A DNA stretch of 64,000 bases, from positions 434,001 to 498,000 of the forward strand of contig NZ_BSTC01000003.1 of the NCBI RefSeq assembly GCF_030269305.1, read 5' to 3'. Below the pieces are notes generated by a model that saw only the letters and a program-made list of their open reading frames with translations, was not told the DNA's origin and ran no database searches. Positions within the stretch are counted from its first letter, which is position 1. Every line of letters begins with the position of its first letter. The translations under genes were made by a program, and so were the position numbers. Source of the stretch: Kineosporia sp. NBRC 101731 (GTDB taxonomy: Bacteria > Actinomycetota > Actinomycetes > Actinomycetales > Kineosporiaceae). Below are positions 55,165 through 63,887 of the stretch, in pieces.

Positions 55165-56470
55165 TGCGGAACCACGATGTACGTCGCCCCCCGAGGTGTT
55201 CCCGCAAGGTGCTGCCCGTGTACTCGGTGCGGAAACGACCGCGCTGCTGCAGGATCGGGACGACCTGGTCGACGAAGGTGGACAGCTCGTAGGGCAGCGT
55301 CGAACCCATGACGGTGAAACCGTCGACGGCGCCGGCGTCCTGCCACTCGATGATCAGGTCGGCGAGTTGTTCGGGTGTGCCCACGAAATGGTTCTGGCCC
55401 GCTCCGCCCTCGATGTGTTGTGCGACCTCCCGCAGCGATGCCTCCGGCCGGGCCGCGGCAGCCGCGTACAGTAGCTCGGCGCGGCTGGAGGGGACGCTCC
55501 CGGCCGGTGGGGGCAGCGGTAGGTCGGGGTCGAAGGCGTCGGGGTCGAGACCCGCTGTGTAGAGCGCGTTCTGCCAGCGGAACTCCGGGCTGGACAGTTC
55601 TTCCAGCGTGCGGGCGCGCTCGCGGGCCTCGGCCTCGGTGCTGCCCAGGGTCACCATCAGCGCGGGCAGTACGAGCACCTGATCCGGGCGACGGCCTGCC
55701 TTCACCACCTGCTCGTGCAGGGTGGTGCGGAACTTCACCGCGGCCTCCAGTGACGGCGGCCCGGAGAAGACCAGCTCGGCGTACTTCGCCGCGAGCCCCA
55801 CGCCGGCCGACGACTGACCCGCCTGCACGAGTACCGGACGTCCCTGCGGGGAACGCGGGAACGGCAGGATGCCGTCGACGTCGTGGAACTGCCCGTGGAA
55901 GTGCGGGTCGTGAACCTTCGAACGGTCGGCCCACATGCCCCGCTCCCGGTCGCCGACGAGCGCGTCGTCGTCCCAGGCATCCCAGAGGCGAGTGACGACG
56001 TCCGCAAATTCGTGGGCCCGCACGTACCGTTCGGCCGGGTCGGGATGGCTCGTCTCACCGAAGGCGGCCGCCGCCAGCGGCGTGACCGTGGTGACGATGT
56101 TCCAGCCGGCGCGGCCCCCGCTCAGATGGTCGAGGGTCGCGAAGCGGCGGGCCAGGTCCCAGGGCTTGGCGTAGGTGGTCGAGCCGGTGCCGATCAGGCC
56201 GATGTGGCTGGTGACGGCGGCCAGTGCCGACAGGACGGAGATCGGGTCGAACTGGGTCTGGGGCAAATGAGTGACGCGGTACTCGGCGATCGCGAGATTG
56301 TCGGCGAGGAAGATGGAATCCATCAGGCCGCGCTCGGCGATCCGCGCGATCTCGGCGTAGTAAGGCAACCCCAGAACCTGGCGGACATCGTCGGGCACCA
56401 CCCGCCAGGCCGACTCGTGGTAACCGTGCGGCCAGATGAAGGCATTGAAGTGCAAGGGTTTCGGGCTCAT
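55133..56470 (-). CDS. FMN-dependent LLM-class monooxygenase (NtaA/SnaA/DszA-like)
   Basis: 445 residues. Typical segments: LHFNAFIWPHGYHESAWR start, IGTGSTTYAKPWDLARRFAT, LDHLSGGRAGWNIVTT, PVLVQAGQSSAGVGLAA, and VDGFTVMGSTLPYEL. The family uses FMNH2 from a partner reductase to oxidise chelators, sulfonates or sulfur heterocycles. Start ATG 56470 overlaps the XRE stop (ATGA), so regulator and enzyme form one operon. No flavin reductase is adjacent. Confidence 0.92.
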   Translation of the reverse strand: MSPKPLHFNAFIWPHGYHESAWRVVPDDVRQVLGLPYYAEIARIAERGLMDSIFLADNLAIAEYRVTHLPQTQFDPISVLSALAAVTSHIGLIGTGSTTYAKPWDLARRFATLDHLSGGRAGWNIVTTVTPLAAAAFGETSHPDPAERYVRAHEFADVVTRLWDAWDDDALVGDRERGMWADRSKVHDPHFHGQFHDVDGILPFPRSPQGRPVLVQAGQSSAGVGLAAKYAELVFSGPPSLEAAVKFRTTLHEQVVKAGRRPDQVLVLPALMVTLGSTEAEARERARTLEELSSPEFRWQNALYTAGLDPDAFDPDLPLPPPAGSVPSSRAELLYAAAAARPEASLREVAQHIEGGAGQNHFVGTPEQLADLIIEWQDAGAVDGFTVMGSTLPYELSTFVDQVVPILQQRGRFRTEYTGSTLREHLGGRRTSWFRTTPGVLPSPG

Positions 56471-57300
56471 CGGGGGAGTAGCCTCTCCAGGGCCGCGCGG
56501 CCCTCGTCGTCGGCCGCCCGGAAGATGAGCAGCCGCTGGTCGGGATCCTGCATCGGTATGAGCATCTCGAAGTCCAGGGAGATGGTGCCGACCTGCGGGT
56601 GGTGCATGACCTTTCGTCCACGGCCCTGGCTGCGGACCTCCGGATCGGCCCACAGTCGCGCGAAGTCTTCGACGTCGGCGATGAATTCGACGATCAGGTC
56701 ATTCAGTTGCGGATCGTCGGGATGCGCGGCCCAGGCGGTGCGCAGGTTGGCGATCCCGTCGCGCAGCACCTTCTCGCGGTCGGGATAGGACCGGCTGATT
56801 TCCGGGTGCAGCAGGCACAACCGCACCAGATTGAGTTCTGACGGCGGCAGCGTGTCGAAATCCACCAACAAGCGAGCCATTTCCACATTCCAGGTGAGAA
56901 TGTCGTAGCGGTGGTTGAGCAACATGACCGGGAGCGGCGACAGGTCGTCGACGAGCCCGCTCAGGGACGCGGTCGCGCTGGTGGCGGGCCGGCCGGCCGT
57001 GCGGGGACGCTGCTGGGCCAGGTCGAAGAGGTAGTCGCGCTCGTCGGGGGCCAGGCGCATCGCCCCGGCCAGTGCCTCCAGCACAGCCACGGAGGGGCGC
57101 AGTCCCCGGGCCTGTTCCAGGCGCACGATGTAGTCGGTGCTGATGCCCGCCAGTTCGGCGACCTCCTCGCGGCGCAGGCCCGGGGTGCGCCGCGACTGCC
57201 GGCGCCGGGGCAGGCCGAAGTCGTGCGGATCCAGGCGCTCGCGCCGGGAACGCAGGAACGTGGCCAGCTCCTGCGTCCGGTCCACCGTGCGGGTCGTCAT
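56467..57300 (-). CDS. XRE-family regulator with MmyB-like domain
   Basis: 277 residues. HTH TPGLRREEVAELAGISTDYIVRLEQA and MmyB-like sensor (LPVMLLNHRYDILTWNVEMA, LVDFDTLPPSELNLVRL, HHPQVGTISLDFEML). Third such regulator in the window, again beside oxidoreductase genes: upstream of a flavin monooxygenase in its own operon and divergent from the aldo/keto reductase at 57413. It probably controls both directions from the 112-bp shared promoter region. Confidence 0.9.
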   Translation of the reverse strand: MTTRTVDRTQELATFLRSRRERLDPHDFGLPRRRQSRRTPGLRREEVAELAGISTDYIVRLEQARGLRPSVAVLEALAGAMRLAPDERDYLFDLAQQRPRTAGRPATSATASLSGLVDDLSPLPVMLLNHRYDILTWNVEMARLLVDFDTLPPSELNLVRLCLLHPEISRSYPDREKVLRDGIANLRTAWAAHPDDPQLNDLIVEFIADVEDFARLWADPEVRSQGRGRKVMHHPQVGTISLDFEMLIPMQDPDQRLLIFRAADDEGRAALERLLPR

Positions 57301-57412
57301 TCCCGGTCCAACAGCAGGGTAGGACTGGTATTCCCAGGAACTTCCTTCTCTGACCCCCGACTCCCGGTCGTCCCAGACTCGGTTTCACCACGGATCACCG
57401 ACACCGGAGAAG

Positions 57413-58471
57413 ATGATGACTCTGACGCTCGACACCTACCGCCTGCTGGGCCGCTCCGGCTTGCGGGTCTCCCCGCTGGCCCTGGGAGCGGCCACCTTCG
57501 GCACCGACTGGGGCTGGGGTGCGGACCGTGACGATGCGCGCAAACTGTTCGATCTCTACGTGGATCGCGGCGGCAACTTCATCGACACGGCCGTGACCTA
57601 CACCAACGGTCAGTCCGAGCGCCTTCTGGGTGAGTTCGCCGCCTCGCGCCGCGAGAGCCTGGTGCTGTCGACGAAATACACCACGCTGCGCCGCCCCGGT
57701 GACCCGAACTCCAGTGGGAGTCACCGCAAGAGCCTGGTCGGTGCGGTGGAGACCAGCCTGCGGCAGCTGAACACGGACTACATCGACCTGCTCTACCTGC
57801 ACGTGTGGGACTTCCGGACCCCGGTCGAGGAGATCCTGCGCAGCCTGGACGACATCGTGCGGCAGGGCAAGGTCTTGTACGTCGCGATCTCCAACACCCC
57901 GGCCTGGCAGGTGTCGCGGATGCAGGCGATCGCCGACCTGCGCGGCTGGTCGCCCCTGGCCGCCCTGCAGATCGAGTACAACCTGCTCCAACGCGACGGT
58001 GAGCGCGACCTGATCCCGATGGCCCAGGAGATGGGCCTGGGCGTCACCCTGTGGTCACCCCTGGCCGGAGGGGTGCTGACCGGCAAGTACCGCCGCGAGG
58101 ACCTGCACACGGTGGCTATTGATGACGGCACCCGAAAGAGTTTCAACCTCGCCCTGGGCGGGCTCGGCGAGCGCACGTTCGGCATCGTCGACGTGGTGAA
58201 GGAGATCGCTGCGGACCTGGGCCGCACTCCCGCCCAGGTCGCCCTGGCCTGGACCCTGCAGAATCCGGGCATCACGGCCCCGATCCTCGGCGCCCGTACC
58301 CCCGCCCAGCTGGACGACAATCTGGGGGCCCTCGACGTCGAGTTCACCGCCGACCAGCTGGCCCGGCTCGACGAGGTCAGCGCGATCGACCTCGGCTTTC
58401 CGCACGCCATGCTGGCGAGCGACCACATCCGGGCCCAGATGCTGGGGGACATGACCGTCGAGGCCCGCTGA
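57413..58471 (+). CDS. Aldo/keto reductase
   Basis: 352 residues, TIM-barrel NADPH reductase: YRLLGRSGLRVSPLALGAAT, NFIDTAVTYTNGQSERLLG (Asp and Tyr), LVLSTKYT (Lys), IDLLYLHVWD (His), and NADPH-binding GARTPAQLDDNLGAL. A full set of catalytic residues is present. Start could be ATG 57413 or 57416. Divergent from the XRE/monooxygenase operon. Confidence 0.93.
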   Translation: MMTLTLDTYRLLGRSGLRVSPLALGAATFGTDWGWGADRDDARKLFDLYVDRGGNFIDTAVTYTNGQSERLLGEFAASRRESLVLSTKYTTLRRPGDPNSSGSHRKSLVGAVETSLRQLNTDYIDLLYLHVWDFRTPVEEILRSLDDIVRQGKVLYVAISNTPAWQVSRMQAIADLRGWSPLAALQIEYNLLQRDGERDLIPMAQEMGLGVTLWSPLAGGVLTGKYRREDLHTVAIDDGTRKSFNLALGGLGERTFGIVDVVKEIAADLGRTPAQVALAWTLQNPGITAPILGARTPAQLDDNLGALDVEFTADQLARLDEVSAIDLGFPHAMLASDHIRAQMLGDMTVEAR

Positions 58472-58476
58472 CGCGC

Positions 58477-61293
58477 TCACCAGCCGGTGCGGAGAACCCT
58501 TTCCAGAGCATCGACGAAGTAGCCGGCGGACTGCTCACCCAGACACAGCGGAGGCTTGATCTTCAGCACGTTCTGGTGATCGCCCGTCGGCTGCATGAAC
58601 ACGCCCAGCTCGAGGAGCCGGTCGCAGATGGCGGCCGTCTCCTCGGTGGCGGGTTCCAGGGTCTCCCGGTCGCGGACGAACTCCAGCCCGAGGTACAGGC
58701 CGTGCCCGTGCACGGCGCCGACGATCGGGTAGGTGTCACCGAGCTCCCGCAGCTGCCGGGCCAGTTGGCCGCCGACGTCCAGGGCGTTGCGCTGTAGCTG
58801 CTCGCTCTGGATGATGTCCAGCACCGTCGTGCCGATGACACTCGAGACCGGGGACCCGCCGGTGGACGAGAAGAAGTACCCTCCCGTGCGGTAGCGGTCG
58901 GCGATGGCCCGGGTGGTGATGACCGCGCCGATCGGATGCCCGCTGCCGGCCGACTTGGCCACGGCCACGATGTCCGGCACGACACCCTGCTGCTCGAAAC
59001 CCCAGAACCAGTGCCCCAGACGTCCGTACCCGACCTGGACCTCGTCGGCGATGGCCAGCCCACCGGCCTCCCGCACGGCCTGGTACACGGCTTTCAGGTA
59101 GCCGTCGGGCAGGGCGATGCCGCCGGCGTTGCCGAAGTAGCTCTCGGCCATGAAACCGGCTGCCCGGTCGCCTACTTCTTGAATCTTCGCGACTGCCTCG
59201 TCCGCGTACCGCCAGGCCTCCTCACCACGGTAGAGGCCGCGGTAGCTGTTCGCCGCCTCCACGGTGTGCACCCAGGACGGTCGGGTGGCCAGGGCATTGG
59301 GGTTGTCGGCGACGGACGTGGACACGGCGTCGCTGGCGTAGGTCCAGCCGTGGTAGGCCTCGCGCATGGCGACGATGTCGGTGCGCCCGGTCGCGGCCAT
59401 CGCCAGGCGGATCGCGAGATCGGCGGCCTCGGAGCCGGAGTTGACGAAGAACACGGTGTCGAGCTCGTCGGGCAGCGTGGCGGCGATGCGCTCGGCGAAC
59501 GTCGCGACGGCCTCGTAGTTGAAGCGGGAGTTGGTGTTCAGCAGCCGCATCTGGCGATGGGCCGCCTCCACCAGCCGAGGATGGGCATGTCCGGCCGAGG
59601 TGACGTTGTTGACCATGTCCAGGTAGACCCGGCCGTCGGTGTCGATCAGGTGCTCCCGCCAGCCCCGCTCGACCTGCGGCGGCTGCGCGTAGTAGTGCTC
59701 CTGCACCCCGGCGACATGACGTTCCCTACGCTGCAGCAGATCCGAGCCGATGGAGGACGTCGTTGTCACCAGCCCGAGTGCCGCTGCGGGATCGATCGTG
59801 ATGGCTTCCCAGCCCTTGCGGTACCCGGCTTCGACGAGGAACGGAGCTGGTGCCTTCCCCGGGGAAAACACGTGAACCTGAACGCGGGTGCGAGCGGGAA
59901 TCACCCCGTCCTCGAGCGGCTCGAGATGAAGTGCTTCAACAGGGGCGGGCTCGCCCACGAGCGTGGGTTCGCGGAGCCAGAGGGTGATGCCGGTGGTCAC
60001 CGTGGCGGGGGGCGTTGAGCTGTACGTCGGTGATCCGGCCAGGACGGTGGCGCCGAAGGGCACGACGACCGCGTCAGCGCCCTCGTCCAAAAGCCGTGAT
60101 GCTTCTCGGTCCAGGACGGTCGGGTCCTGCCAGCCGCCCTCGTCGAACAGCGGCGAGACGGTCGAGGTGTCCAGCACCTCGACCCGCCCGGAAAGGTCCA
60201 CGACCGCGTCCCCCTGCCACACCGGCCGTTCCGGGGCGGGCAGGCCCAGCTCGTGCCGGATCACGCCCGCCATCACCTCGGCCGGTACCGATGCGGCCAG
60301 ATCCAGGATGCGCCGCTCGGACTCCAGACCCTCTTCGGCGTAGGCATTGTCGGCGTCCAGCCGGACCTGCTGGCGGCCGCTGAGCACGAGCACGGCGCCG
60401 CGCAGCACGACCAGGGGCCAGAGGGCGTCCGCCTCGGCCGGGCTGAGGGGGCGCAGGGCGTGGAAGGCCCGGACCGCGGGCAGGACCGACAGCGGGGTGG
60501 CCCCGTCGTGGTGCAGCACGCAGGAGATGGTGACGGCCAGCTCGGCGACCCGCCACGACCGCATCACGTCACCGAAGTCGATGATCGCGTCGGGCAGGGC
60601 CACGGGAGCGTGCGGAGCCATGACGTTGTCGTCGGTCAGGTCGAAGTGGCCCAGTTGCAAGGGCAGTTCGTCCTCGACCGCAGCCAGCAACCGCCCGGCC
60701 GTCGATGCGGCGGCGAGCACGTCGTCCCGCACCTGCAGATCCGGCTCGGACGCGGCCAGAAGATCGATCACCCGCCGGGCATGCCGCAGGTCCCACTGCA
60801 GGACCCGGTCGGCGGCTGGGTCGTCCAGGTCTTTCAGCGCCACGCTGACCCGCCCGGCGAGCTCACCGAGCCGGGCGACGGCAGCGGGGGAGAGATACCG
60901 CGGCCCGCCGAGTGTGGTCCCCTCCACGTACTCGAGAACCCGAGCGCGCAGACGTCCACCAGGGGTCGCCCAACCCGCGTCCATCGGCCCGTTCGCCCCG
61001 ACGGCCACCGCAGCCACCCGCAGATCCGGGTTGGCCTCGGCGACCAGCCGCGCCGCCGTGGTCTGCAGATCGATCTCGGCGTCGGAGAACGCCGGATTAC
61101 TGAGCTTGAGCACACCCAGCGTGCGGGCGGTGCCGGGCTCCCGCAGAAGAAAATTCTGGTCCTGCTGACTCCCCAGCGGCAGCAGCTCCGCGGTCATGCC
61201 GAAGGTGCTGGCCAGCAGATCCTTTGCCTGCGCCACCGGCAGCGTGGGCACAGGCAGTTCCGGCTGCGTGAAGAAGTCGAAAAGGGTGCTCAT
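58477..61293 (-). CDS. Kinase-linker-class III aminotransferase fusion protein
   Basis: 938 residues with three parts. Residues 1-350 are an APH/HSK2-type kinase (LGSQQDQNFLLREPGTARTL, LGHFDLTDDNVMAP, AIIDFGDVMRSW). Residues 360-500 form a beta-rich middle region resembling an M23-like barrel. Residues about 520-938 are a class III PLP aminotransferase (VNSGSEAADLAIRLAM, IADEVQVGYGRLGHWFWG, PLP lysine in AVAKSAGSGHPIGAV). Similar fusions act as phospho-lyases after phosphorylating an amino alcohol or hydroxylysine-like substrate. AGGAGG precedes ATG 61293. Confidence 0.9.
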   Translation of the reverse strand: MSTLFDFFTQPELPVPTLPVAQAKDLLASTFGMTAELLPLGSQQDQNFLLREPGTARTLGVLKLSNPAFSDAEIDLQTTAARLVAEANPDLRVAAVAVGANGPMDAGWATPGGRLRARVLEYVEGTTLGGPRYLSPAAVARLGELAGRVSVALKDLDDPAADRVLQWDLRHARRVIDLLAASEPDLQVRDDVLAAASTAGRLLAAVEDELPLQLGHFDLTDDNVMAPHAPVALPDAIIDFGDVMRSWRVAELAVTISCVLHHDGATPLSVLPAVRAFHALRPLSPAEADALWPLVVLRGAVLVLSGRQQVRLDADNAYAEEGLESERRILDLAASVPAEVMAGVIRHELGLPAPERPVWQGDAVVDLSGRVEVLDTSTVSPLFDEGGWQDPTVLDREASRLLDEGADAVVVPFGATVLAGSPTYSSTPPATVTTGITLWLREPTLVGEPAPVEALHLEPLEDGVIPARTRVQVHVFSPGKAPAPFLVEAGYRKGWEAITIDPAAALGLVTTTSSIGSDLLQRRERHVAGVQEHYYAQPPQVERGWREHLIDTDGRVYLDMVNNVTSAGHAHPRLVEAAHRQMRLLNTNSRFNYEAVATFAERIAATLPDELDTVFFVNSGSEAADLAIRLAMAATGRTDIVAMREAYHGWTYASDAVSTSVADNPNALATRPSWVHTVEAANSYRGLYRGEEAWRYADEAVAKIQEVGDRAAGFMAESYFGNAGGIALPDGYLKAVYQAVREAGGLAIADEVQVGYGRLGHWFWGFEQQGVVPDIVAVAKSAGSGHPIGAVITTRAIADRYRTGGYFFSSTGGSPVSSVIGTTVLDIIQSEQLQRNALDVGGQLARQLRELGDTYPIVGAVHGHGLYLGLEFVRDRETLEPATEETAAICDRLLELGVFMQPTGDHQNVLKIKPPLCLGEQSAGYFVDALERVLRTGW

Positions 61294-61391
61294 GCCGGAC
61301 GCCTCCTGAAGATACGGGTCTCCGAGAGGGTACGGGGCCAGGGGCAATCCATGTCTGCCCGGGTGCCCGCCGACCGCGCGGCAGCCCTCTC

Positions 61392-61592
61392 TCAGTCGTT
61401 GACGTCGGCTCGCACCTGGGTTGTTCCGAGGCGACCGGCGGCCAGATCCTGGGTGAGGATGGTGTAGGCGAATCGGTAGGACTCGGCGGGATCGCTGTTC
61501 GAGGACAGGAGCACCCGGCACTCGCCACGCAGGCGTTCGAAGATCTCCTCCTTCTGCTCGTGTGTCTGTCCTTCCCCGAGCTCCTCCGCCAT
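61392..61592 (-). CDS. Small hypothetical protein
   Basis: 66 residues, acidic and helical (EQKEEIFERLRGECRVLLSS, AESYRFAYTILTQDL). GAGTGGGAG lies before the ATG. No family recognised; coding status uncertain but reading is consistent with local codon use. Confidence 0.45.
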   Translation of the reverse strand: MAEELGEGQTHEQKEEIFERLRGECRVLLSSNSDPAESYRFAYTILTQDLAAGRLGTTQVRADVND

Positions 61593-61611
61593 CTCCCACT
61601 CGGGCGGCAGT

Positions 61612-61782
61612 TCATGATTCGGATAGCCGCCCAGAGCGAAGTCTCCCCAGACGGGAGTTCGCCAGGGCGACCTCGTCCAGATCTTCGTGCAGACCCTCCG
61701 CGTGGTACTCCCTCAGGGCATCGAGGAACGACGTGTGCACGGCCGGGCCCGGTCGGGTGAGGGCCGGCTCGTGACCGGGCAT
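61612..61782 (-). pseudogene. Possible N-terminal remnant of a GNAT acetyltransferase
   Basis: Reads MPGHEPALTRPGPAVHTSFL then DALREYHAEGLHEDLDEVAL, which resembles the first helix region of some GNAT acetyltransferases, and stops after about 56 residues. No acetyl-CoA-binding part follows. Tentative. Confidence 0.35.
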
Positions 61783-61815
61783 TGCGTTCAGCACGAGAAC
61801 ACCTTGGGGGGTGGT

Positions 61816-61850
61816 GTTCCTGCTCCGGCCGGTCGGACCGGAGCAGGAAC
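61816..61850 (-). terminator. Hairpin terminator after the minus-strand aldo/keto reductase
   Basis: Perfect 13-bp arms (GTTCCTGCTCCGG and its complement) round a 9-base loop, 10 bp after the stop codon of the gene at 61860-62909. Confidence 0.85.
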
Positions 61851-61859
61851 GTTCAGGAC

Positions 61860-62909
61860 CTACAGGAAGGGCTTGAGCAGGCTCAGGTCGGCTGCCGACA
61901 GCCGGTCGCTCGCGGTCGCGGCCTGGTGCCAGTACGGGTAGCGCAGTGGAGTCTGGCTCACGGTGTCGAGGCGCGTGCGTTCCTCGTCGGTGAGGACGAG
62001 GTCGGCGGCGGCCAGGTTGTCGGTCAGCTGGGTCTCGGTGCGGGCGCCGATGACCAGGGAGGTCACGCCGGGGCGGCCGAGCAGCCAGGCCAGGGCCACC
62101 TGGGCGGCCGAGACGCCGTGCGTCTCGCCGGTTTCGACCAGGGCATCGACGATGTCGTAGAGCTTGGTCTCGTCGTGGACCGGGGGTTCGTTCCAGTCGC
62201 CGAGGTGGCGTGAGCCCTCGGGGGCCGTGACGTCGCGGCGGTACTTGCCCGACAGCAGACCGCCGGCGAGCGGGCTCCAGACCAGGATGCCGAGGTCCTG
62301 GTCGAGGGTGAGGGGGATGAGCTCGTCCTCGGCGTCGCGGGCCTGCAGCGTGTAGTGGATCTGCTGGGACACGTAGCGCTGGTAGCCCCGGGAGTCCGCG
62401 GTGGCCAGAGCCTTCATCAGCTGCCAGCCGCTGTAGTTCGAGGCGCCGACGTAGCGGATCTTGCCCGCGCTGATCAGGCTGTCGAGAGCTTCCAGGGTCT
62501 CCTCGAGCGGGGTCTGGCCGTCCCACTCGTGGATCTGGAACAGGTCGATGTAGTCGGTGCGCAGGCGCTTCAGGCTGCGCTCGACCGAACGGACGAGGTG
62601 GTGGCGCGAGGCCCCGCCGTCGTTGGGACCGGGCCCCACGACCATCCGGGCCTTGGTGGCCAGCAGCACGTCGTCGCGACGCCCCTGCAGCACCTCCCCG
62701 GTGATCTCCTCGCTGACCCCGTCGCTGTACACATCGGCGGTGTCGATCAGGTTCACACCCGCGTCCAGGGCCAGATCGATCTGGCGCCGGGCCGTTTCGA
62801 CGTCGGTGTTGCCGACCGCGGAGAAGCCTCCCTTCCCGCCGAAGGTCATCGTGCCCATCGTCAATGTCGAGACGCGTAGCCCCGACCGTCCAAGTCGTCG
62901 GTACTCCAT
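61860..62909 (-). CDS. Aldo/keto reductase
   Basis: 349 residues: YRRLGRSGLRVSTLTMGTMT, NLIDTADVYSDGVSEEITG (Asp, Tyr), DVLLATKARMV (Lys), IDLFQIHEWD (His), SNYSGWQLMKAL and IGARTETQLTDNLAA for NADPH binding. All four catalytic residues are present. Monocistronic with its own terminator. Confidence 0.94.
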   Translation of the reverse strand: MEYRRLGRSGLRVSTLTMGTMTFGGKGGFSAVGNTDVETARRQIDLALDAGVNLIDTADVYSDGVSEEITGEVLQGRRDDVLLATKARMVVGPGPNDGGASRHHLVRSVERSLKRLRTDYIDLFQIHEWDGQTPLEETLEALDSLISAGKIRYVGASNYSGWQLMKALATADSRGYQRYVSQQIHYTLQARDAEDELIPLTLDQDLGILVWSPLAGGLLSGKYRRDVTAPEGSRHLGDWNEPPVHDETKLYDIVDALVETGETHGVSAAQVALAWLLGRPGVTSLVIGARTETQLTDNLAAADLVLTDEERTRLDTVSQTPLRYPYWHQAATASDRLSAADLSLLKPFL

Positions 62910-63111
62910 GGATGACGACGCTACCTCGTCCTCATCCCCGCGCGTTCTGGGCTGCGGCCGCGACGAACGCGGTGACCGCTTCGCAGGCGATGTCCAGCAG
63001 ATCGTTTCCAGGGCGTCCGCTGACGGATGTGCTCGTGTTGGTGCTCAACCCGGAGGCGGAGCTGGGAGACGTCCGTACTTACGCCTTCGCCATCGGATAC
63101 CCCCTGTGAGC

Positions 63112-63172
63112 CCTCCATCAGTGGGGAAGATCCGTGCGCTGAGTCCGCACGGATCTTCCCCACTGATGGAGG
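63112..63172. terminator. Long perfect hairpin with 27-bp stem
   Basis: Arms 63112-63138 and 63146-63172 pair without mismatch round the 7-base loop CTGAGTC. It ends 10 bp from the stop of the PAP2-like gene (minus strand). Unusually long for a terminator, so it may also stop transcripts from the other side or be a relic element. Confidence 0.85.
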
Positions 63173-63181
63173 CGGCCGTCG

Positions 63182-63796
63182 TCAGCCGGTGAGCTCTCCG
63201 AACAGCCCCGCCGCCACCGCAGCCCCGAGCAGGAGCCCGGCTGCGACCTGGGCGGGGGTGTGGGCCCGGAGCCGGATGCGTGACCAGGCCACCGCGGTGG
63301 CGCCGACGACAGTGATCGCCGTGGTGGGCGTGCCCAGTTCGATCCCCAGACAGACGGTGCTGCCCGCGGCGACGGCCGCGTGCACCGAGATCTTCCAGAG
63401 CGTGGTGACGGCCAGGGTGGTGACCAGGCCCGCGGTCATGGCGATCACGAGGGCGCTCAGGGGTGTCGGGGCACCGGCGAGGGCCAGCACGGTGAGGCCC
63501 AGGATGATGGACGCGACGGCGGCGGTCAGGGGGATCAGCCGCTGTTCGCGGATGCGCACGTGGCGGTCGGTCCACCAGCCCCGGCGGATGCCGACGAGGA
63601 TCAGGGCGTAGGGCAGGCCCGGCGCGAAGAACAGGGTGAGCAGGCTCCAGCCCAGCCCGGCGACCAGGCCCGATTCCGAGCAGGCGACCACGAGCACGGT
63701 GAGGGTCACCAACTGGGCGGGCGCCAGGATGTCGGTGATCTGCCGGGCTGCGCGGTCGGTGGGGGATCGGACTTCGTGCTCGGCCTCGACAACCAC
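63182..63796 (-). CDS. PAP2-like phosphatase-family membrane protein
   Basis: About 204 residues, five to six helices (LVTLTVLVVACSESGLVAGL, SLLTLFFAPGLPYALILVGI, LIPLTAAVASIILGLTVLAL). KISVHAAVAAGS followed by WSRIRLRAHTPAQVAAG corresponds to the SGH and SRxxxxxHxxxD motifs of PAP2 phosphatases in altered form: the first His is kept, the second segment has RxxxxAHTPAQV with no Asp. Activity is therefore uncertain. GTG 63796 or TTG 63802 as start. Confidence 0.8.
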   Translation of the reverse strand: MVVEAEHEVRSPTDRAARQITDILAPAQLVTLTVLVVACSESGLVAGLGWSLLTLFFAPGLPYALILVGIRRGWWTDRHVRIREQRLIPLTAAVASIILGLTVLALAGAPTPLSALVIAMTAGLVTTLAVTTLWKISVHAAVAAGSTVCLGIELGTPTTAITVVGATAVAWSRIRLRAHTPAQVAAGLLLGAAVAAGLFGELTG

Positions 63797-63850
63797 GGGC
63801 AAAACGTTACTCGCCGGAACGATGAACAGGGCACCGGAGCCGGACCCATT

Positions 63851-63880
63851 CCTGGGGACCCGCGATCGCGGGTCCCCAGG
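63851..63880 (-). terminator. 30-bp perfect palindrome, terminator of the sugar-binding protein gene
   Basis: Fully symmetric (13-bp arms round GATC), 8 bp downstream of the stop codon of the partial minus-strand gene at the window end. Confidence 0.85.
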
Positions 63881-63887
63881 CGGACGA

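Noticed and set aside
62910-63111. Small minus-strand frame ending in a helical stretch (about 50 residues)
   Set aside because: No start codon with a ribosome site and no family; not supported as a gene.
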